Shown: positions 19,209-28,515, numbered from the stretch's first letter. The stretch is 64,000 nucleotides of DNA from Bacillus sp. AFS006103 (GCA_002559145.1 NTXX01000013.1:1-64000), one strand, 5' to 3'. Notes: generated from the letters alone by a model not told the origin. A program made the numbers and translations.

Positions 19209-19337
19209 AGAGTGTTTCAACCTTTCATTTTTTAAAATATTTTAGGGGTGTATCTCCCTATCTTTAAAACTACCAATCAGAAGGGATTGCGCCCCTTCCT
19301 ATTCGTAGTTGTTATTCAACTCCTATTCACCAACCCG

Positions 19338-20168
19338 TTATCCCTTTACGCCTGACTTCGAAACATCCTCGACAATGTAGCGCTGGGCAGCAAAGAAAAG
19401 AACAAGCGGCGGGATACTGATTAGGAAGGTAATAGCCATGATTCCCTCCATATCGACACCAAACATTCCTTTGAACTGCGCAAGACCAAGTGTCAGTGTA
19501 TATTTACTCTGATCATTCAAAAACACGAGTGGTCCTAGGTAATCATTCCAGCAGTTCAGCATGCTGAAGACTCCAACTAGGATTAATATCGGCTTCATAA
19601 GCGGAAGATAAATTTTATAAAAAATTTGAAAAGAGTTAGCACCATCTATTCTTGCCGCTTCATCAAGTTCCTTTGGTATACCCATGATGAACTGGCGCAT
19701 CAAAAAGATATAAAACGGAGCACCGAACCAGGCAGGAACAATCAGCGGTTTCAACGTATTGATCCAGCCTAGGAAGTTAAATTCCATATATAAAGGAATC
19801 ATTGTCACTTCCCACGGAATCATCATCGTGGCTAGAAGCACCATAAATAAGAAATCTCTTCCCTTAAAGGTAAATCTCGCAAATCCATAGGCGACGAGTG
19901 CTGATGAAACGATTTGGCCAAGTGTTGCTAAGATTGTTACCGTGAGTGAATTCTTTAGAAATTGCGTAAAAGGCTGGGAAACCCAGGCTTCCTTAAAGTT
20001 CTCAAAGTGAAAGCTGGAAGGAATCCACTTGGGCGGGAACAGATAGAGCTCTTCTGGGGATTTTAACGATGTCGTTACCATCCAAAATAATGGTGCCAAA
20101 AATAACAGTGAGAAAAAAATTAAGATTCCGTATATAAAGGTTTTTTCAACCCTGCTTTTCATTTTCAT
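19338..20168 (-). CDS. Sugar ABC transporter permease (LacG/MalG family)
   Basis: This membrane protein of about 276 residues is the second permease of a CUT1 importer. It has six helices and the EAA loop EAARIDGANSFQIF near residue 188-202. ATG at 20168 fits a GGGG site at 7 nt, better than the in-frame ATG two codons earlier. It lies 30-36 bp after the partner permease and 118 bp before the MFS gene. No ATPase is encoded nearby, so a shared MsmX-like ATPase is expected. Context with lacZ suggests lactose or a galactosyl oligosaccharide. Confidence 0.88.
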   Translation of the reverse strand: MKMKSRVEKTFIYGILIFFSLLFLAPLFWMVTTSLKSPEELYLFPPKWIPSSFHFENFKEAWVSQPFTQFLKNSLTVTILATLGQIVSSALVAYGFARFTFKGRDFLFMVLLATMMIPWEVTMIPLYMEFNFLGWINTLKPLIVPAWFGAPFYIFLMRQFIMGIPKELDEAARIDGANSFQIFYKIYLPLMKPILILVGVFSMLNCWNDYLGPLVFLNDQSKYTLTLGLAQFKGMFGVDMEGIMAITFLISIPPLVLFFAAQRYIVEDVSKSGVKG

Positions 20169-20204
20169 AGTCATACCCCACGTATCAATAGATTGGCTGC
20201 AATT

Positions 20205-21158
20205 TTATTTCTTCTTCACTTTCTTCACTTCTCCTTCGTAATACACCCAGGCAGACGAGGATTTAAACACTAGCATCGTTAAGCCTAAAACAATCAAAAA
20301 CATAAACCATGCATTTGCGGAGGAATAGCCCATTTTAAAATATTTAAAGGCATTCTCATAAACATACATGGCGTAAAAATAAGTGGAATTGAGCGGCCCT
20401 CCGCCCGTTAATAGCAAGGCTAACGTCAATTGTTGAAAGGCAGCGATTATCGTTGTGATAACATTAAATAGAATGGTTGGCGTCAAGAGCGGTAAGGTGA
20501 TTTTGAAAAACTGAGTTAGTTTATTTGCTCCGTCAATGGATGCCGCTTCATAAATTTCACCTGAAATTCCCTTTAAACCTGCCAGGAAGATTAACATCAT
20601 TGTCCCTTGACCCCAAAGGCTGGCAATCACCATGGCCACGAGTGCCCAACCCGTCTCATTCAGCCAGTTTGGACCTGTAACATCAACCAAAGATAGAAAG
20701 TAATTAAGAATACCGTATTCACCATTGAAAACCCATGCCCAGATCATCGCTAAGGCCACACCTGAAATAACGGATGGGAGATAGAAAAAGGTCCGGAAAA
20801 AGGAGTGACCTTTTACATTTTGGTTTAATAAAATCGCTAAAACTAAGGCGACAATAATATTTAAAGGAACGAACAGTGCAGCGAATTTCACCGTCACCCA
20901 CAATGATTGCCAAAACAACGGGTCGTCCATAAACATCGTTTTATAGTTATCTAGACCGATAAATGTTGGCTCACCGACAACTGGCCAATCATAAAAACTA
21001 ATAAACAGCGAATATAATAAGGGTCCGAGCGTGAAAGCAAGAAACCCGATTACCCATGGGGAGATAAAAAGAAGCGGGACCAGAAAGTCCCACTTTATTT
21101 TCTTTTTCTTATTTATTTCCACATAGGGTGTTGGTGTGGCAGGTAAAGATTTCAACAT
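20205..21158 (-). CDS. Sugar ABC transporter permease (LacF/MalF family)
   Basis: This roughly 317-residue membrane protein is the first permease of the importer. The first helix is WDFLVPLLFISPWVIGFLAF and the EAA loop is EAASIDGANKLTQFF near residue 222-236. ATG at 21158 is preferred because ATGGGG lies 5 nt upstream; the GTG at 21164 overlaps it. It begins about 25 bp after the binding-protein gene and precedes its partner permease by about 37 bp. Confidence 0.88.
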   Translation of the reverse strand: MLKSLPATPTPYVEINKKKKIKWDFLVPLLFISPWVIGFLAFTLGPLLYSLFISFYDWPVVGEPTFIGLDNYKTMFMDDPLFWQSLWVTVKFAALFVPLNIIVALVLAILLNQNVKGHSFFRTFFYLPSVISGVALAMIWAWVFNGEYGILNYFLSLVDVTGPNWLNETGWALVAMVIASLWGQGTMMLIFLAGLKGISGEIYEAASIDGANKLTQFFKITLPLLTPTILFNVITTIIAAFQQLTLALLLTGGGPLNSTYFYAMYVYENAFKYFKMGYSSANAWFMFLIVLGLTMLVFKSSSAWVYYEGEVKKVKKK

Positions 21159-21183
21159 GAACACCCCATTTATTTAATATAGT

Positions 21184-22464
21184 CTACTTCTTCATGTATT
21201 TTTCAGAGTCCTCAACAGCTTTGTTTAGTAGTTTCTCTGCATCCTGTCCAAGCATAACTGCATTAACGGCGGCAGAAAGATTGCGGTTAATTTCATTCCA
21301 ATTGCTGTTCAAAAGAAATGCTGGTGTATCATCAGAACGTTCAAGCATTTTATAGAATGGACTTACTAATGGATCTTGCTCCATATTCATTTCCTTTACC
21401 ACACTGATTCGAACCGGTAAATCGGCGGTACGCATTTTAATGGCTTCCGCTGAGGAATAAAACTTCACAAATTTGTAAGCAAGATCTTTATGTTTAGATT
21501 CCTTTGCAACAGAAACAGCAGATGAAGCAATAACCCCTTTGGCCGGCTTGTCGCCAAAGGATGGAACTTCAACCGTTCCAAAATTAATCTTAGCTTCTTT
21601 AAATCCTGCTAATGGCCAAATACCACTTTCCCACATGGCGATTTTTCCTGCTTTGAAAATATCATCACCACTTTGTTGGTTTTTCCCGCCAACAAGAACA
21701 GCGCTTTTCTCTTTAAGAAGATTGCTTAAAATTTCAATTGATTCAATTGTTTCAGGACTGTTCATATAGCCCTTAACTGCTTTCCCATCGGCACTGATGA
21801 AGCTTCCGCCATTGCTCCATACCAACCCTTGAAGGTCATACGTATCTGGTTCTGGCACGATCCCAACCCCATATTGCTTTTTGCTCGGGTCTGATAATTT
21901 TTTTGAAATTTGCTGGAAGTCATCCCATGTCCAGCCATCCTTTGGATACGGGACGTTAGCCGCATCAAATAAATCCTTGTTATAATAGACTACTCTTGTT
22001 GTAAATCCAGCAGGCATTCCATAGACTTTTCCGTTCATGCTGGAGTAATTAAATAAACCTTGATAAAAATCATCCATATCCATTTCTGTATCGCCTTCGA
22101 GGTACGCATCAAGCGGCTCGAGAGACTCGTAGTATGCAGGGAAATTCCACATATACATCATATCTGGCGGATTTTTCGCCCCAAAGGATGCGGCTAGCTT
22201 CTGATCAAAACCATCACCGTAAGCTTCGACTTGAACCTTTACACCAGGATTTTTTTCTTCAAATTTTTTGGCAATATCCTGTTGAATTTTCAGGGCCTCA
22301 CCGGAATCCCAGGTAGCAAAACGAAGTGTAGTATTTCCTTTTCCATCCTTCTCTTCCCCAGTTCCTTCAGATGCCTTATCTCCTGAACTGCTGTTCGAAC
22401 AAGCGGCCAAGGAGAAGGCACTAACTAGTACTAAAATCATCGCTAGCAAGCTTATTTTTCTCAT
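21184..22464 (-). CDS. Sugar ABC transporter binding lipoprotein (LacE type)
   Basis: The 426-residue extracellular lipoprotein has a signal peptide with lipobox FSLAAC (Cys near residue 21), an acidic low-complexity linker (KASEGTGEEKDGKG) and an SBP family 1 fold. LRFATWDSG, PPDMMYMWNFPAYY and a tryptophan-rich face (GWTWDDFQ; GIWPLAGF) fit a carbohydrate site. It is the first gene of the transport/hydrolysis operon and starts 20 bp downstream of a terminator with cre-like halves. The YesM/YesN-type pair immediately upstream probably controls it. The substrate is most likely a beta-galactoside, inferred from lacZ. Confidence 0.88.
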   Translation of the reverse strand: MRKISLLAMILVLVSAFSLAACSNSSSGDKASEGTGEEKDGKGNTTLRFATWDSGEALKIQQDIAKKFEEKNPGVKVQVEAYGDGFDQKLAASFGAKNPPDMMYMWNFPAYYESLEPLDAYLEGDTEMDMDDFYQGLFNYSSMNGKVYGMPAGFTTRVVYYNKDLFDAANVPYPKDGWTWDDFQQISKKLSDPSKKQYGVGIVPEPDTYDLQGLVWSNGGSFISADGKAVKGYMNSPETIESIEILSNLLKEKSAVLVGGKNQQSGDDIFKAGKIAMWESGIWPLAGFKEAKINFGTVEVPSFGDKPAKGVIASSAVSVAKESKHKDLAYKFVKFYSSAEAIKMRTADLPVRISVVKEMNMEQDPLVSPFYKMLERSDDTPAFLLNSNWNEINRNLSAAVNAVMLGQDAEKLLNKAVEDSEKYMKK

Positions 22465-22484
22465 TTCTGAATCCCCCCTCTTTA

Positions 22485-22528
22485 GATAAAAAATTAACCG
22501 CTTTCATTGTACTTCGAATGAAAGCGGC
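22485..22528 (-). terminator. Intrinsic terminator after the response regulator, with cre-like arms
   Basis: On the minus strand CCGCTTTCATT pairs with AATGAAAGCGG over an 8-base loop and is followed by TTAATTTTTT. It lies between the response-regulator stop and the binding-protein start. Each arm contains ATGAAAGCGG, a near match to the left half of a CcpA cre site. The element might both end the regulator transcript and repress the transporter operon under glucose. Confidence 0.78.
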
Positions 22529-22585
22529 CACATACTGAAATTCATCTTAACTTGTTCGTAATAATGTTTTAATTTTCTGTAAGGT

Positions 22586-23377
22586 TTACAGGATAGGGGT
22601 AAAATCGTTCGAATGGATTCCCCTTTTTGTTTGACGGTAGTCTGATGGTGTATGTCCGGTACATTTTTTAAACCATTTACTAAAATATTTACCGTCCTGA
22701 ACTCCAATCTTCTCCCCAATTTCCTGTAAAGTGAGAGTGGTAGTTTCAAGCAATTCGCAAGCAGCATCGAGCTTTAACCTTTCCGTAAATGCATGGAAGC
22801 TTTCCCCTACGGATTTACTAAAAAGGGTACTAAAATGGCTTCTACTTAGGCATACTTCATATGCAATATCAACCGATGAGTAGGATTTTGAAAGATCCTT
22901 CGTGATTAGTTTAACGGCCTTTTGAATCGGTTCCGGCCATTTTTCATCAATGCCATATGTTAAGACCTCTGGTTCATTTGAGTTTTGCTCATTCACTCCT
23001 GATTGTATTTCAGCTGAGAATTGTTTTAGATATTCTTCAAATTCATCATCTTGAAAGGCTGTTTTTAAGATATAACCGGAAGCACCAAGCTTAATGCCTT
23101 CCTGAGCATATTCAAAATCCCGATGGCAGCTTAATAGCAGAATTTTTGTGTTCGGGGCAGCTTGTTTAATTTTCCGAGCCAGCTCAATACCATTCTGTTC
23201 TGGCATGACAATATCTGTAATGACGACCTCAGGAGAATGTTCAAGAAACGCTTCCCAGCCTTTCTGACCATTGGATGCATCCGCTACCACTTCCATATTG
23301 TATTTCTGCCAATTCACCGTTGCCATTAACCCTTTTCGGACGATATATTCATCATCAACCACTATGACTTTGATCAT
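22586..23377 (-). CDS. AraC-type response regulator (YesN family)
   Basis: The 263-residue protein has a receiver domain (residues about 1-120; acidic pair VDDE near 8, phospho-acceptor Asp in VVITDIVMP near 55, Lys in LKTA near 104). A C-terminal AraC/XylS double helix-turn-helix follows (residues about 160-255; VDIAYEVCLSRSHFSTLF and GYRQTKRG-like end). It overlaps its kinase gene by 23 bp and has its own AGGAGG site. The arrangement kinase-regulator-binding protein-permeases is typical of oligosaccharide uptake loci in Bacillaceae, where the regulator activates the adjacent importer. Confidence 0.9.
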   Translation of the reverse strand: MIKVIVVDDEYIVRKGLMATVNWQKYNMEVVADASNGQKGWEAFLEHSPEVVITDIVMPEQNGIELARKIKQAAPNTKILLLSCHRDFEYAQEGIKLGASGYILKTAFQDDEFEEYLKQFSAEIQSGVNEQNSNEPEVLTYGIDEKWPEPIQKAVKLITKDLSKSYSSVDIAYEVCLSRSHFSTLFSKSVGESFHAFTERLKLDAACELLETTTLTLQEIGEKIGVQDGKYFSKWFKKCTGHTPSDYRQTKRGIHSNDFTPIL

Positions 23378-25103
23378 TATTCATCCTCCTTTTTGGCCAG
23401 CGCATTTTAAATGTTGTTCCACACTTTGGTTCGGATTCAATTGTTAGACCATATTCACTTCCAAAATGTAGCTTAAGCCGCTGATCGACATTATAGACGC
23501 CTATTCCCCGCGCTTTTTCATTTGAAGAATGGTCATTAAGTAAATTTAGTGCCGTTTGTTCATTCATTCCTTTTCCGTTATCACTTAAGGTAAGCTCAAG
23601 GAAGTCTGATTGATCCTCAATCGATAATTCAATGATTCCCTTTCCATCTTCAAAAGCATGGAAAAAGATATTTTCAAATAATGGCTGCAGGGACAACCTT
23701 GGTATCAGAAACTCTAAGCATTCCGGACTAACCCTTTCATGGTAGTCAAACATATGGCCATAACGGATTTCCTGGACTTTCAAATAGTGACTGATCGTAT
23801 CGAGTTCCTTTTTTAAGGAAATCAGTTCATCAGAAAAATTGAGATTTTCATGAAGAACCTCCGTAAGATGATAAATCATTTGCTGAACTTCCTTGGCATT
23901 ACTGAGCCTTGCCTTCCACTGGATGGAGTTTAACGTATTAAACAACAAATGTGGATTAATTTGATAATGAAACGCCCTTAACTCCGCTTGCCGTTTTAAC
24001 CGTTCTGTCTCACCGATTTCATCAATTAATTCCTTAATTTGCTGAACCATCTGATTAAAGCTAATCGTTAATTTCCCAATTTCATCGTTTTCTTTAACAG
24101 GAATCTGAGTCTGCAGCTCCCCTACACTAACCAGCTCCATGGATTCCTTTAATTTTCTGATCCGTTTTGCCAGTGGGGCTGAAAAAACAATCGCTAAAAG
24201 AATAGCTAGGATAATTAAAAAGAAAATGCCTAGCAACGTATAATTAAAGATTACTTCAGAGGATTGATAAAACAGCTTTTTAGGGACACGGATCTCAATT
24301 TTCCAGCCATAGGCATCAATATTTTTTACCCTGACAACATCACTTGAGAGTGGCTCCCTTTTCGCTTTTGTTCGGTAAATGACTTTACTCTTTTCATTAT
24401 GGATGGTTACAAAGGCATGAACATCCCGTTCAAGATACTTAATATAGGTAAATAGTTCCTCGGCATTCGTCTCAATTAACAACTTGCTTCCTTTTAAAAT
24501 TCCATATTGACTCTGAATAGGTAAAACCAAGCCAATCATTGGTTCAGGAGGTTTATTGCTTTCGTAATGATCTGCAAGATAAAAACCAATCCAGCGCTCC
24601 CCTTGTTTTATTTGGCTCGCTTCCTTCCAAAATGGCATTTTAAATAGTTTTTGAGAATTGAGATGGTTTCCCCCGTAATAATAACCGGATTCTGTGATCA
24701 AGTAGATACCTTTTGTATTAAAAGTTTTATGGGCCTCAAGGAATCGTTCAAAATTCTTTTTCTCTATAAATCCTTCATAGGTCTTTGGAATCTCCTCTTT
24801 AATTACAATTAAGGTAGGATCGGACAAATATTGATGAATATCATTTGAAACAACAAACATCTGATTAATCGTATTTTCCAATTGGTTTTCAAGCTGAGCA
24901 ACAGCAAAGTTTTCATATTCATTAAATTGTCTGTTCACAATTGTGGATGACTTTTGATAGGAGAGATAACCGAATAGTAGAAGAGGTATCAGTGCCACCA
25001 CAATGAAAAACAGCATCAGCTTGGTACGAAAGCTGCCATATAATTGATTCTTAACCTTTATCGTAAAATTCTTGATAACTTCGACACTCATCTTCCGCAT
25101 CAA
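23355..25103 (-). CDS. Membrane sensor histidine kinase (YesM family)
   Basis: The roughly 582-residue kinase has an N-terminal helix (MLFFIVVALIPLLLFGYL), an extracellular sensor of about 230 residues, a second helix near 290-310, a HAMP linker and a His_kinase domain. The phospho-acceptor region is YQINPHLLFNTLNS near residue 378. An HATPase domain with DNGKGM and GIGVYNV completes it. It senses an extracellular sugar signal directly or via a binding protein and phosphorylates the overlapping regulator. The start is uncertain between codons 1, 2 and 5 because AAAGG is close to all three. Confidence 0.9.
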   Translation of the reverse strand: MMRKMSVEVIKNFTIKVKNQLYGSFRTKLMLFFIVVALIPLLLFGYLSYQKSSTIVNRQFNEYENFAVAQLENQLENTINQMFVVSNDIHQYLSDPTLIVIKEEIPKTYEGFIEKKNFERFLEAHKTFNTKGIYLITESGYYYGGNHLNSQKLFKMPFWKEASQIKQGERWIGFYLADHYESNKPPEPMIGLVLPIQSQYGILKGSKLLIETNAEELFTYIKYLERDVHAFVTIHNEKSKVIYRTKAKREPLSSDVVRVKNIDAYGWKIEIRVPKKLFYQSSEVIFNYTLLGIFFLIILAILLAIVFSAPLAKRIRKLKESMELVSVGELQTQIPVKENDEIGKLTISFNQMVQQIKELIDEIGETERLKRQAELRAFHYQINPHLLFNTLNSIQWKARLSNAKEVQQMIYHLTEVLHENLNFSDELISLKKELDTISHYLKVQEIRYGHMFDYHERVSPECLEFLIPRLSLQPLFENIFFHAFEDGKGIIELSIEDQSDFLELTLSDNGKGMNEQTALNLLNDHSSNEKARGIGVYNVDQRLKLHFGSEYGLTIESEPKCGTTFKMRWPKRRMNNDQSHSG

Positions 25104-25255
25104 CCTTTAATATTTTCGCATGTTATCATATTTTTCATAACCGCATGTGTCTCCCTTTTTGTCTCGAAAATATTTTCATAAATCTCCCTAAATCATAAAC
25201 CAGAGTTAGTACAATTTCTATAGACATTTTTTAAGGGAGAACGACTTTTATAGAT

Positions 25256-25306
25256 AAAAAAATGAAGGAACAAAGAAAGAAAAATCTTCCTTTATCCCTT
25301 CATTCG
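25256..25306 (-). terminator. Intrinsic terminator after the NRDE gene
   Basis: On the minus strand GAATGAAGGGATAAAGGAAGA is mirrored imperfectly by TCTTTCTTTGTTCCTTCATT and followed by TTTTTTATC. It starts about 18 bp after the NRDE stop codon. Confidence 0.75.
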
Positions 25307-25324
25307 GCCATCTTTCAAAACCGC

Positions 25325-26080
25325 CTATAATTTAATTTTATATTGCTGCTCACTTATCCCATCCTTAGTGAAGACCCGCTCCACATATTGAATAGCTTTA
25401 TCTGCCATTAGCATGACGGTCGAACTCCTCGTCCCGTAGTTCTCGCTTTTGATGAACAGCGGGGAAAGCCTTCTTTCCCATTCTAAGGAGACGCCTGTGT
25501 GCGGTAGAAGTTCATCAGGAGCTTGGTCTGCATTTTGGAGCATGGTCAAAAGTTTCTCGACAAGTTCATCCTGTTCGCCGTTAATAATTTTGGACATACC
25601 TTCCTTACCCTTCTGCACTTTTGGCCACTCGGTATTTAATAAGTGATTGCTAACACCATAAATACCTGGGTCCACCGATTGCAACTTCTGCCCCATATTT
25701 GAATAATAGTATAATTCCGTTTCATCCCCTGCTAGTAGGTTATAGCCAGGATAAAGATCCTGCTTCCCTACAAGACTTTGCGTATAATCTTTTACATTTC
25801 CTTTGTATTTCAGGGCATCGGCCACCAATTCACCCCTTGAACGCTTACCTTCCGTTTCTTCCTTTGGATCGCGGTAATTGGTCAACGCCGCAAAGCGTCC
25901 TGCTCTGGTAACCCCCATCCATGTGCCCATTTTTTCTAAATCCCTGCCGGCGAGGATGTCAGGCTGGTCTTCCCAATAATGCGCCGGGGCAGTTGGCCTC
26001 CCGTAAAATTCATCTCGGTTGGCTGCTACAATTAGCTTGTAGACTGGGTGGACTTTATAAGCAAATAGGATTAAACACAT
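25325..26080 (-). CDS. NRDE (TANGO2-like) family protein
   Basis: The protein of about 251 residues carries the family's name-giving motif AANRDEFYGRP near residue 17-27, then GRDLEKMGTWMGV and ALTNYRDP. These are the conserved blocks of NRDE/TANGO2 proteins, which have an N-terminal-nucleophile-like fold. ATG at 26080 is preferred so that Cys2 (MCLILFAYK) becomes the N-terminal residue after Met removal, as in the family; three extra codons upstream begin with GTG. Function in bacteria is not established; roles in haem or lipid handling have been proposed for eukaryotic relatives. It lies 24 bp downstream of the DinB-like gene and may be co-transcribed. Confidence 0.85.
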   Translation of the reverse strand: MCLILFAYKVHPVYKLIVAANRDEFYGRPTAPAHYWEDQPDILAGRDLEKMGTWMGVTRAGRFAALTNYRDPKEETEGKRSRGELVADALKYKGNVKDYTQSLVGKQDLYPGYNLLAGDETELYYYSNMGQKLQSVDPGIYGVSNHLLNTEWPKVQKGKEGMSKIINGEQDELVEKLLTMLQNADQAPDELLPHTGVSLEWERRLSPLFIKSENYGTRSSTVMLMADKAIQYVERVFTKDGISEQQYKIKL

Positions 26081-26104
26081 TACAATCACAGCCTTACTAA
26101 TAAT

Positions 26105-26638
26105 TTACCGTTTAAGTTTTCGGAGCATTTTTTTGATTAGACGAATTTGGCCTCTATGACTTAGTTCATCTTCGAACACATGGAACCATTTAAAGAAGTT
26201 ATTTGCGGGGCGATCTCGCCAAAACGGTGTTTGTTCAAATAACCATTCATCAGGGAGCGTTTTAAACATGGCGATTGTCGTGTTTCTAACAGCGGCTAAT
26301 TGCTCCAAGTAATAATCAATCGTGTTTCCTTTAATTTGTTCTCGTCCTAAATTCCCTAAATCTAAGCCAGGAAGTAAAGGGAGTAGCTCTTCATCAGTGG
26401 GTTCACGATTCTCAAAGGTTAACACTTGATACACCTTTTCGACCGCTGCCATATGGGCTAACAACATCCCGATTGAATTTGCGTCCTCATCAAAAAGGAA
26501 GTCTAACTCTTCTACTGTTAGATCCTTTACTGCATCCATCGTCGTGAACCTGGTAAAATTCATCATCGAGACCAATTTACTGAACTCCTGACCCAACCCG
26601 TCTTTTTGATCGATTAGATATAATGTATCCAAATTCAT
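26105..26638 (-). CDS. DinB-like four-helix metalloprotein
   Basis: This 177-residue protein fits the DinB/YfiT superfamily (DUF664 type). A metal-binding His is in MLLAHMAAVE near residue 61 and a further pair in FHVFEDELSHRGQI near residue 155, the typical three-histidine site on a four-helix bundle. Relatives include thiol-dependent transferases (bacillithiol S-transferase type) and many uncharacterised stress proteins. A GGAGG-like site precedes ATG. It is probably co-transcribed with the NRDE gene. Substrate unknown. Confidence 0.8.
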   Translation of the reverse strand: MNLDTLYLIDQKDGLGQEFSKLVSMMNFTRFTTMDAVKDLTVEELDFLFDEDANSIGMLLAHMAAVEKVYQVLTFENREPTDEELLPLLPGLDLGNLGREQIKGNTIDYYLEQLAAVRNTTIAMFKTLPDEWLFEQTPFWRDRPANNFFKWFHVFEDELSHRGQIRLIKKMLRKLKR

Positions 26639-26847
26639 TTAATTACCTCCACATGAAAAAATGATGCACCAATTATTATTCGCTATCTATATTAAAATCC
26701 CTTTTAACATAGTGGAATCCCTTCAGGCTTTTCAATCTTTTCATAAAGCTAATTTTGTTAAAATAAAATAAGAGGATTCCTGATGTTTGTTCGCATCTTT
26801 GGAAATGATAATAGCTACGACCTAATTTCATTTGGAGGTGTGTTTCC

Positions 26848-27081
26848 ATGTCTGAATTCGAGCCGTTAGAATACGAAACTGGGACCGCGATTCGCGAATA
26901 TGACATTATTGACATTAGCCAAACAGCCACCGGTTATGAAGTAGTCCTTGATATAGAATTGGCCAGCGGTTATTCCTTAGCGGGAACAAAGTTGGAGGTC
27001 ACCCATGAGGACCTTTTAGGATATGAAACCAATGATATCGAAGAAGGAATTAAATTTGCCTTGGGGTTTTTCAATCATTAA
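26848..27081 (+). CDS. Small acidic conserved-looking protein of unknown function
   Basis: The 77-residue ORF begins with ATG preceded by TTTGGAGGTG at good spacing, so it is very likely translated. It is acidic, with no signal peptide or membrane helix. It contains alternating beta-like stretches (YEVVLDIELASGY) and ends in KFALGFFNH. I do not recognise the family. It is one of only three intact plus-strand genes in the window and is followed 90 bp later by another small plus-strand gene. Confidence 0.7.
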   Translation: MSEFEPLEYETGTAIREYDIIDISQTATGYEVVLDIELASGYSLAGTKLEVTHEDLLGYETNDIEEGIKFALGFFNH

Positions 27082-27171
27082 CGAACTAAATTTTCAGGGC
27101 TAATCGCCATAAACTGTGTTAAACTAACCAACGACGGTTAGGTATACGTACAATAATTTTGGAGTGGTTAA

Positions 27172-27351
27172 ATGAGTAACGCGAAAGGGAAAGGCGGAAC
27201 AGGCAGAGGAACCGGCAAGAAGGGCTGGACTCGCTGGCAAGCCGGTGTTAAAAAAGCAAAGAGCGCCAAACCATATGTAAGCAAAGGTGTTAAACAAGCA
27301 ACTGACGGGAACGCCACTAGCAAAAGTAAAGGTGACACATCCGATAAATAG
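27172..27351 (+). CDS. Small basic DUF3934-like protein
   Basis: The 59-residue ORF (ATG 27172, TAG 27349) has GGAG 7 nt upstream. It reads as a Gly/Lys-rich head (KGKGGTGRGTGKKGW) followed by TRWQAG and a lysine-rich tail (KPYVSKGVKQA). This is the pattern of the short DUF3934 family of Bacillaceae. Its pI must be very high, suggesting nucleic-acid or envelope binding, but no function is known. A clear terminator follows. Confidence 0.75.
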   Translation: MSNAKGKGGTGRGTGKKGWTRWQAGVKKAKSAKPYVSKGVKQATDGNATSKSKGDTSDK

Positions 27352-27358
27352 CGATATT

Positions 27359-27401
27359 TCAAAGACCTAGGGAGGTCCCGTTTCCCTGGGTCTTTTATTT
27401 T
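27359..27401 (+). terminator. Intrinsic terminator after the DUF3934-like gene
   Basis: AAAGACCTAGGGA pairs with TCCCTGGGTCTTT over an 8-base loop and is followed by TATTTTT. It begins 8 bp after the stop codon. Confidence 0.85.
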
Positions 27402-27444
27402 TGGCTGTTATTTTGGAACCCGAATATTACACACAAATCCCATA

Positions 27445-28515
27445 CTACTTCCTTGTTTCCCTCCTCACAACAGGGGCTACTTCTGTTGCCAATCGTTCGA
27501 TGCTTTCGGCTACTTTTTTAAAGGGCATTCCGCCGATATCCATTTGGGCGATAAACCGCTGGTGTCCGTACAGCTCGTATTGGTGGAGGATTTTTTCGAT
27601 GATTTGCTGGGAACTACCCACAAATAAAGCTGTCTCCGGTCCGGCCATCTGCTCAAAATCTTCTCTCGATATTTTTCCACTCACTCCACGCTGGCGATTA
27701 AAGTATCCCCAATAATTCGAATGATACGGATAGAACTCATCCTTTGCCTTTTGGGTGGTTTCCGAAATAAAAGCATGACCTGTTACTGCAACCTCCATCG
27801 ACTCAGGATCATGTCCTGCTTCTCTCGCTGCCTGACGATAAATGTCTACCAGCGGCTTAAAGCGAATATGTTCTCCTCCTAGTATTGCGATGGCTAAGTT
27901 GGTCCCTAATCTTCCTGCTCGTGCTGCACTTGACGGGGTTCCTCCTACACCTACCCACATTGGAATATTTTCCTGTAACGGTCGTGGGGCAATTTCAGCA
28001 TCCTGTAAAGAAGGGCGAAATTGACCCTTCCAGGTAACTCGCTCTTCTGCACTCAACTGCTGAAACAGCCTGATATTCTCTTCAAATAGTGCGTCATAAT
28101 CGTCTAAATCGTATCCGAATAGCGGAAAGGATTCGATAAAAGCCCCGCGTCCGGCAATGATTTCGGCTCGGCCGTTAGAGAGGAGATCAAGTGTCGCAAA
28201 ATCCTCAAATAGTCGTACTGGATCGACTGTGCTTAAAACAGTTGTGGCACTTGCCAATTTAATTTGCTTTGTAACTTGCGAAATAGCGGACAAGACGACG
28301 GGCGGTGCGGATACGGCATAGTCTAGGCGGTGATGCTCACCCACGCCAACTACATCCAAGCCTGCCTCATCAGCCATTTTCGCTGCTTCAATAATTTCAT
28401 TAAGTCGCTGCCGTGCACTGATCGACTTCCCTGTTCCCCAATCTGGAACTAAATCCCCTAACGTATAGATCCCTATTTCCATTCCTGAATTTTCGTCTTT
28501 AGATTCTGGTTTCAC
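27445..28515 (-). CDS. LLM-class (luciferase-like) flavin-dependent monooxygenase
   Basis: The 356-residue protein is a bacterial-luciferase-type TIM-barrel oxidoreductase that would use FMNH2 and oxygen. Group landmarks are IGIYTLGDLVPD at the N-terminus, VGVGEHHRLDYAVS near residue 57-70 and GRAEIIAGRGAF near residue 117-128, followed by PMWVGVGG near 185. GTG at 28515 has GGGAGG 8 nt upstream. It lies 22 bp after the CatE-like gene, so the two oxidative enzymes are probably one transcript. Substrate unknown; an aromatic or sulfur compound is possible. Confidence 0.85.
   Translation of the reverse strand: MKPESKDENSGMEIGIYTLGDLVPDWGTGKSISARQRLNEIIEAAKMADEAGLDVVGVGEHHRLDYAVSAPPVVLSAISQVTKQIKLASATTVLSTVDPVRLFEDFATLDLLSNGRAEIIAGRGAFIESFPLFGYDLDDYDALFEENIRLFQQLSAEERVTWKGQFRPSLQDAEIAPRPLQENIPMWVGVGGTPSSAARAGRLGTNLAIAILGGEHIRFKPLVDIYRQAAREAGHDPESMEVAVTGHAFISETTQKAKDEFYPYHSNYWGYFNRQRGVSGKISREDFEQMAGPETALFVGSSQQIIEKILHQYELYGHQRFIAQMDIGGMPFKKVAESIERLATEVAPVVRRETRK

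Noticed and set aside
22504-22767. Open frame of 87 codons on the minus strand
   Set aside because: It overlaps the end of the AraC-type regulator in another frame and includes its terminator; composition does not look coding.
27168-27362. Open frame antisense to the DUF3934-like gene
   Set aside because: The plus-strand frame has the ribosome site and family pattern; the minus frame is its shadow.
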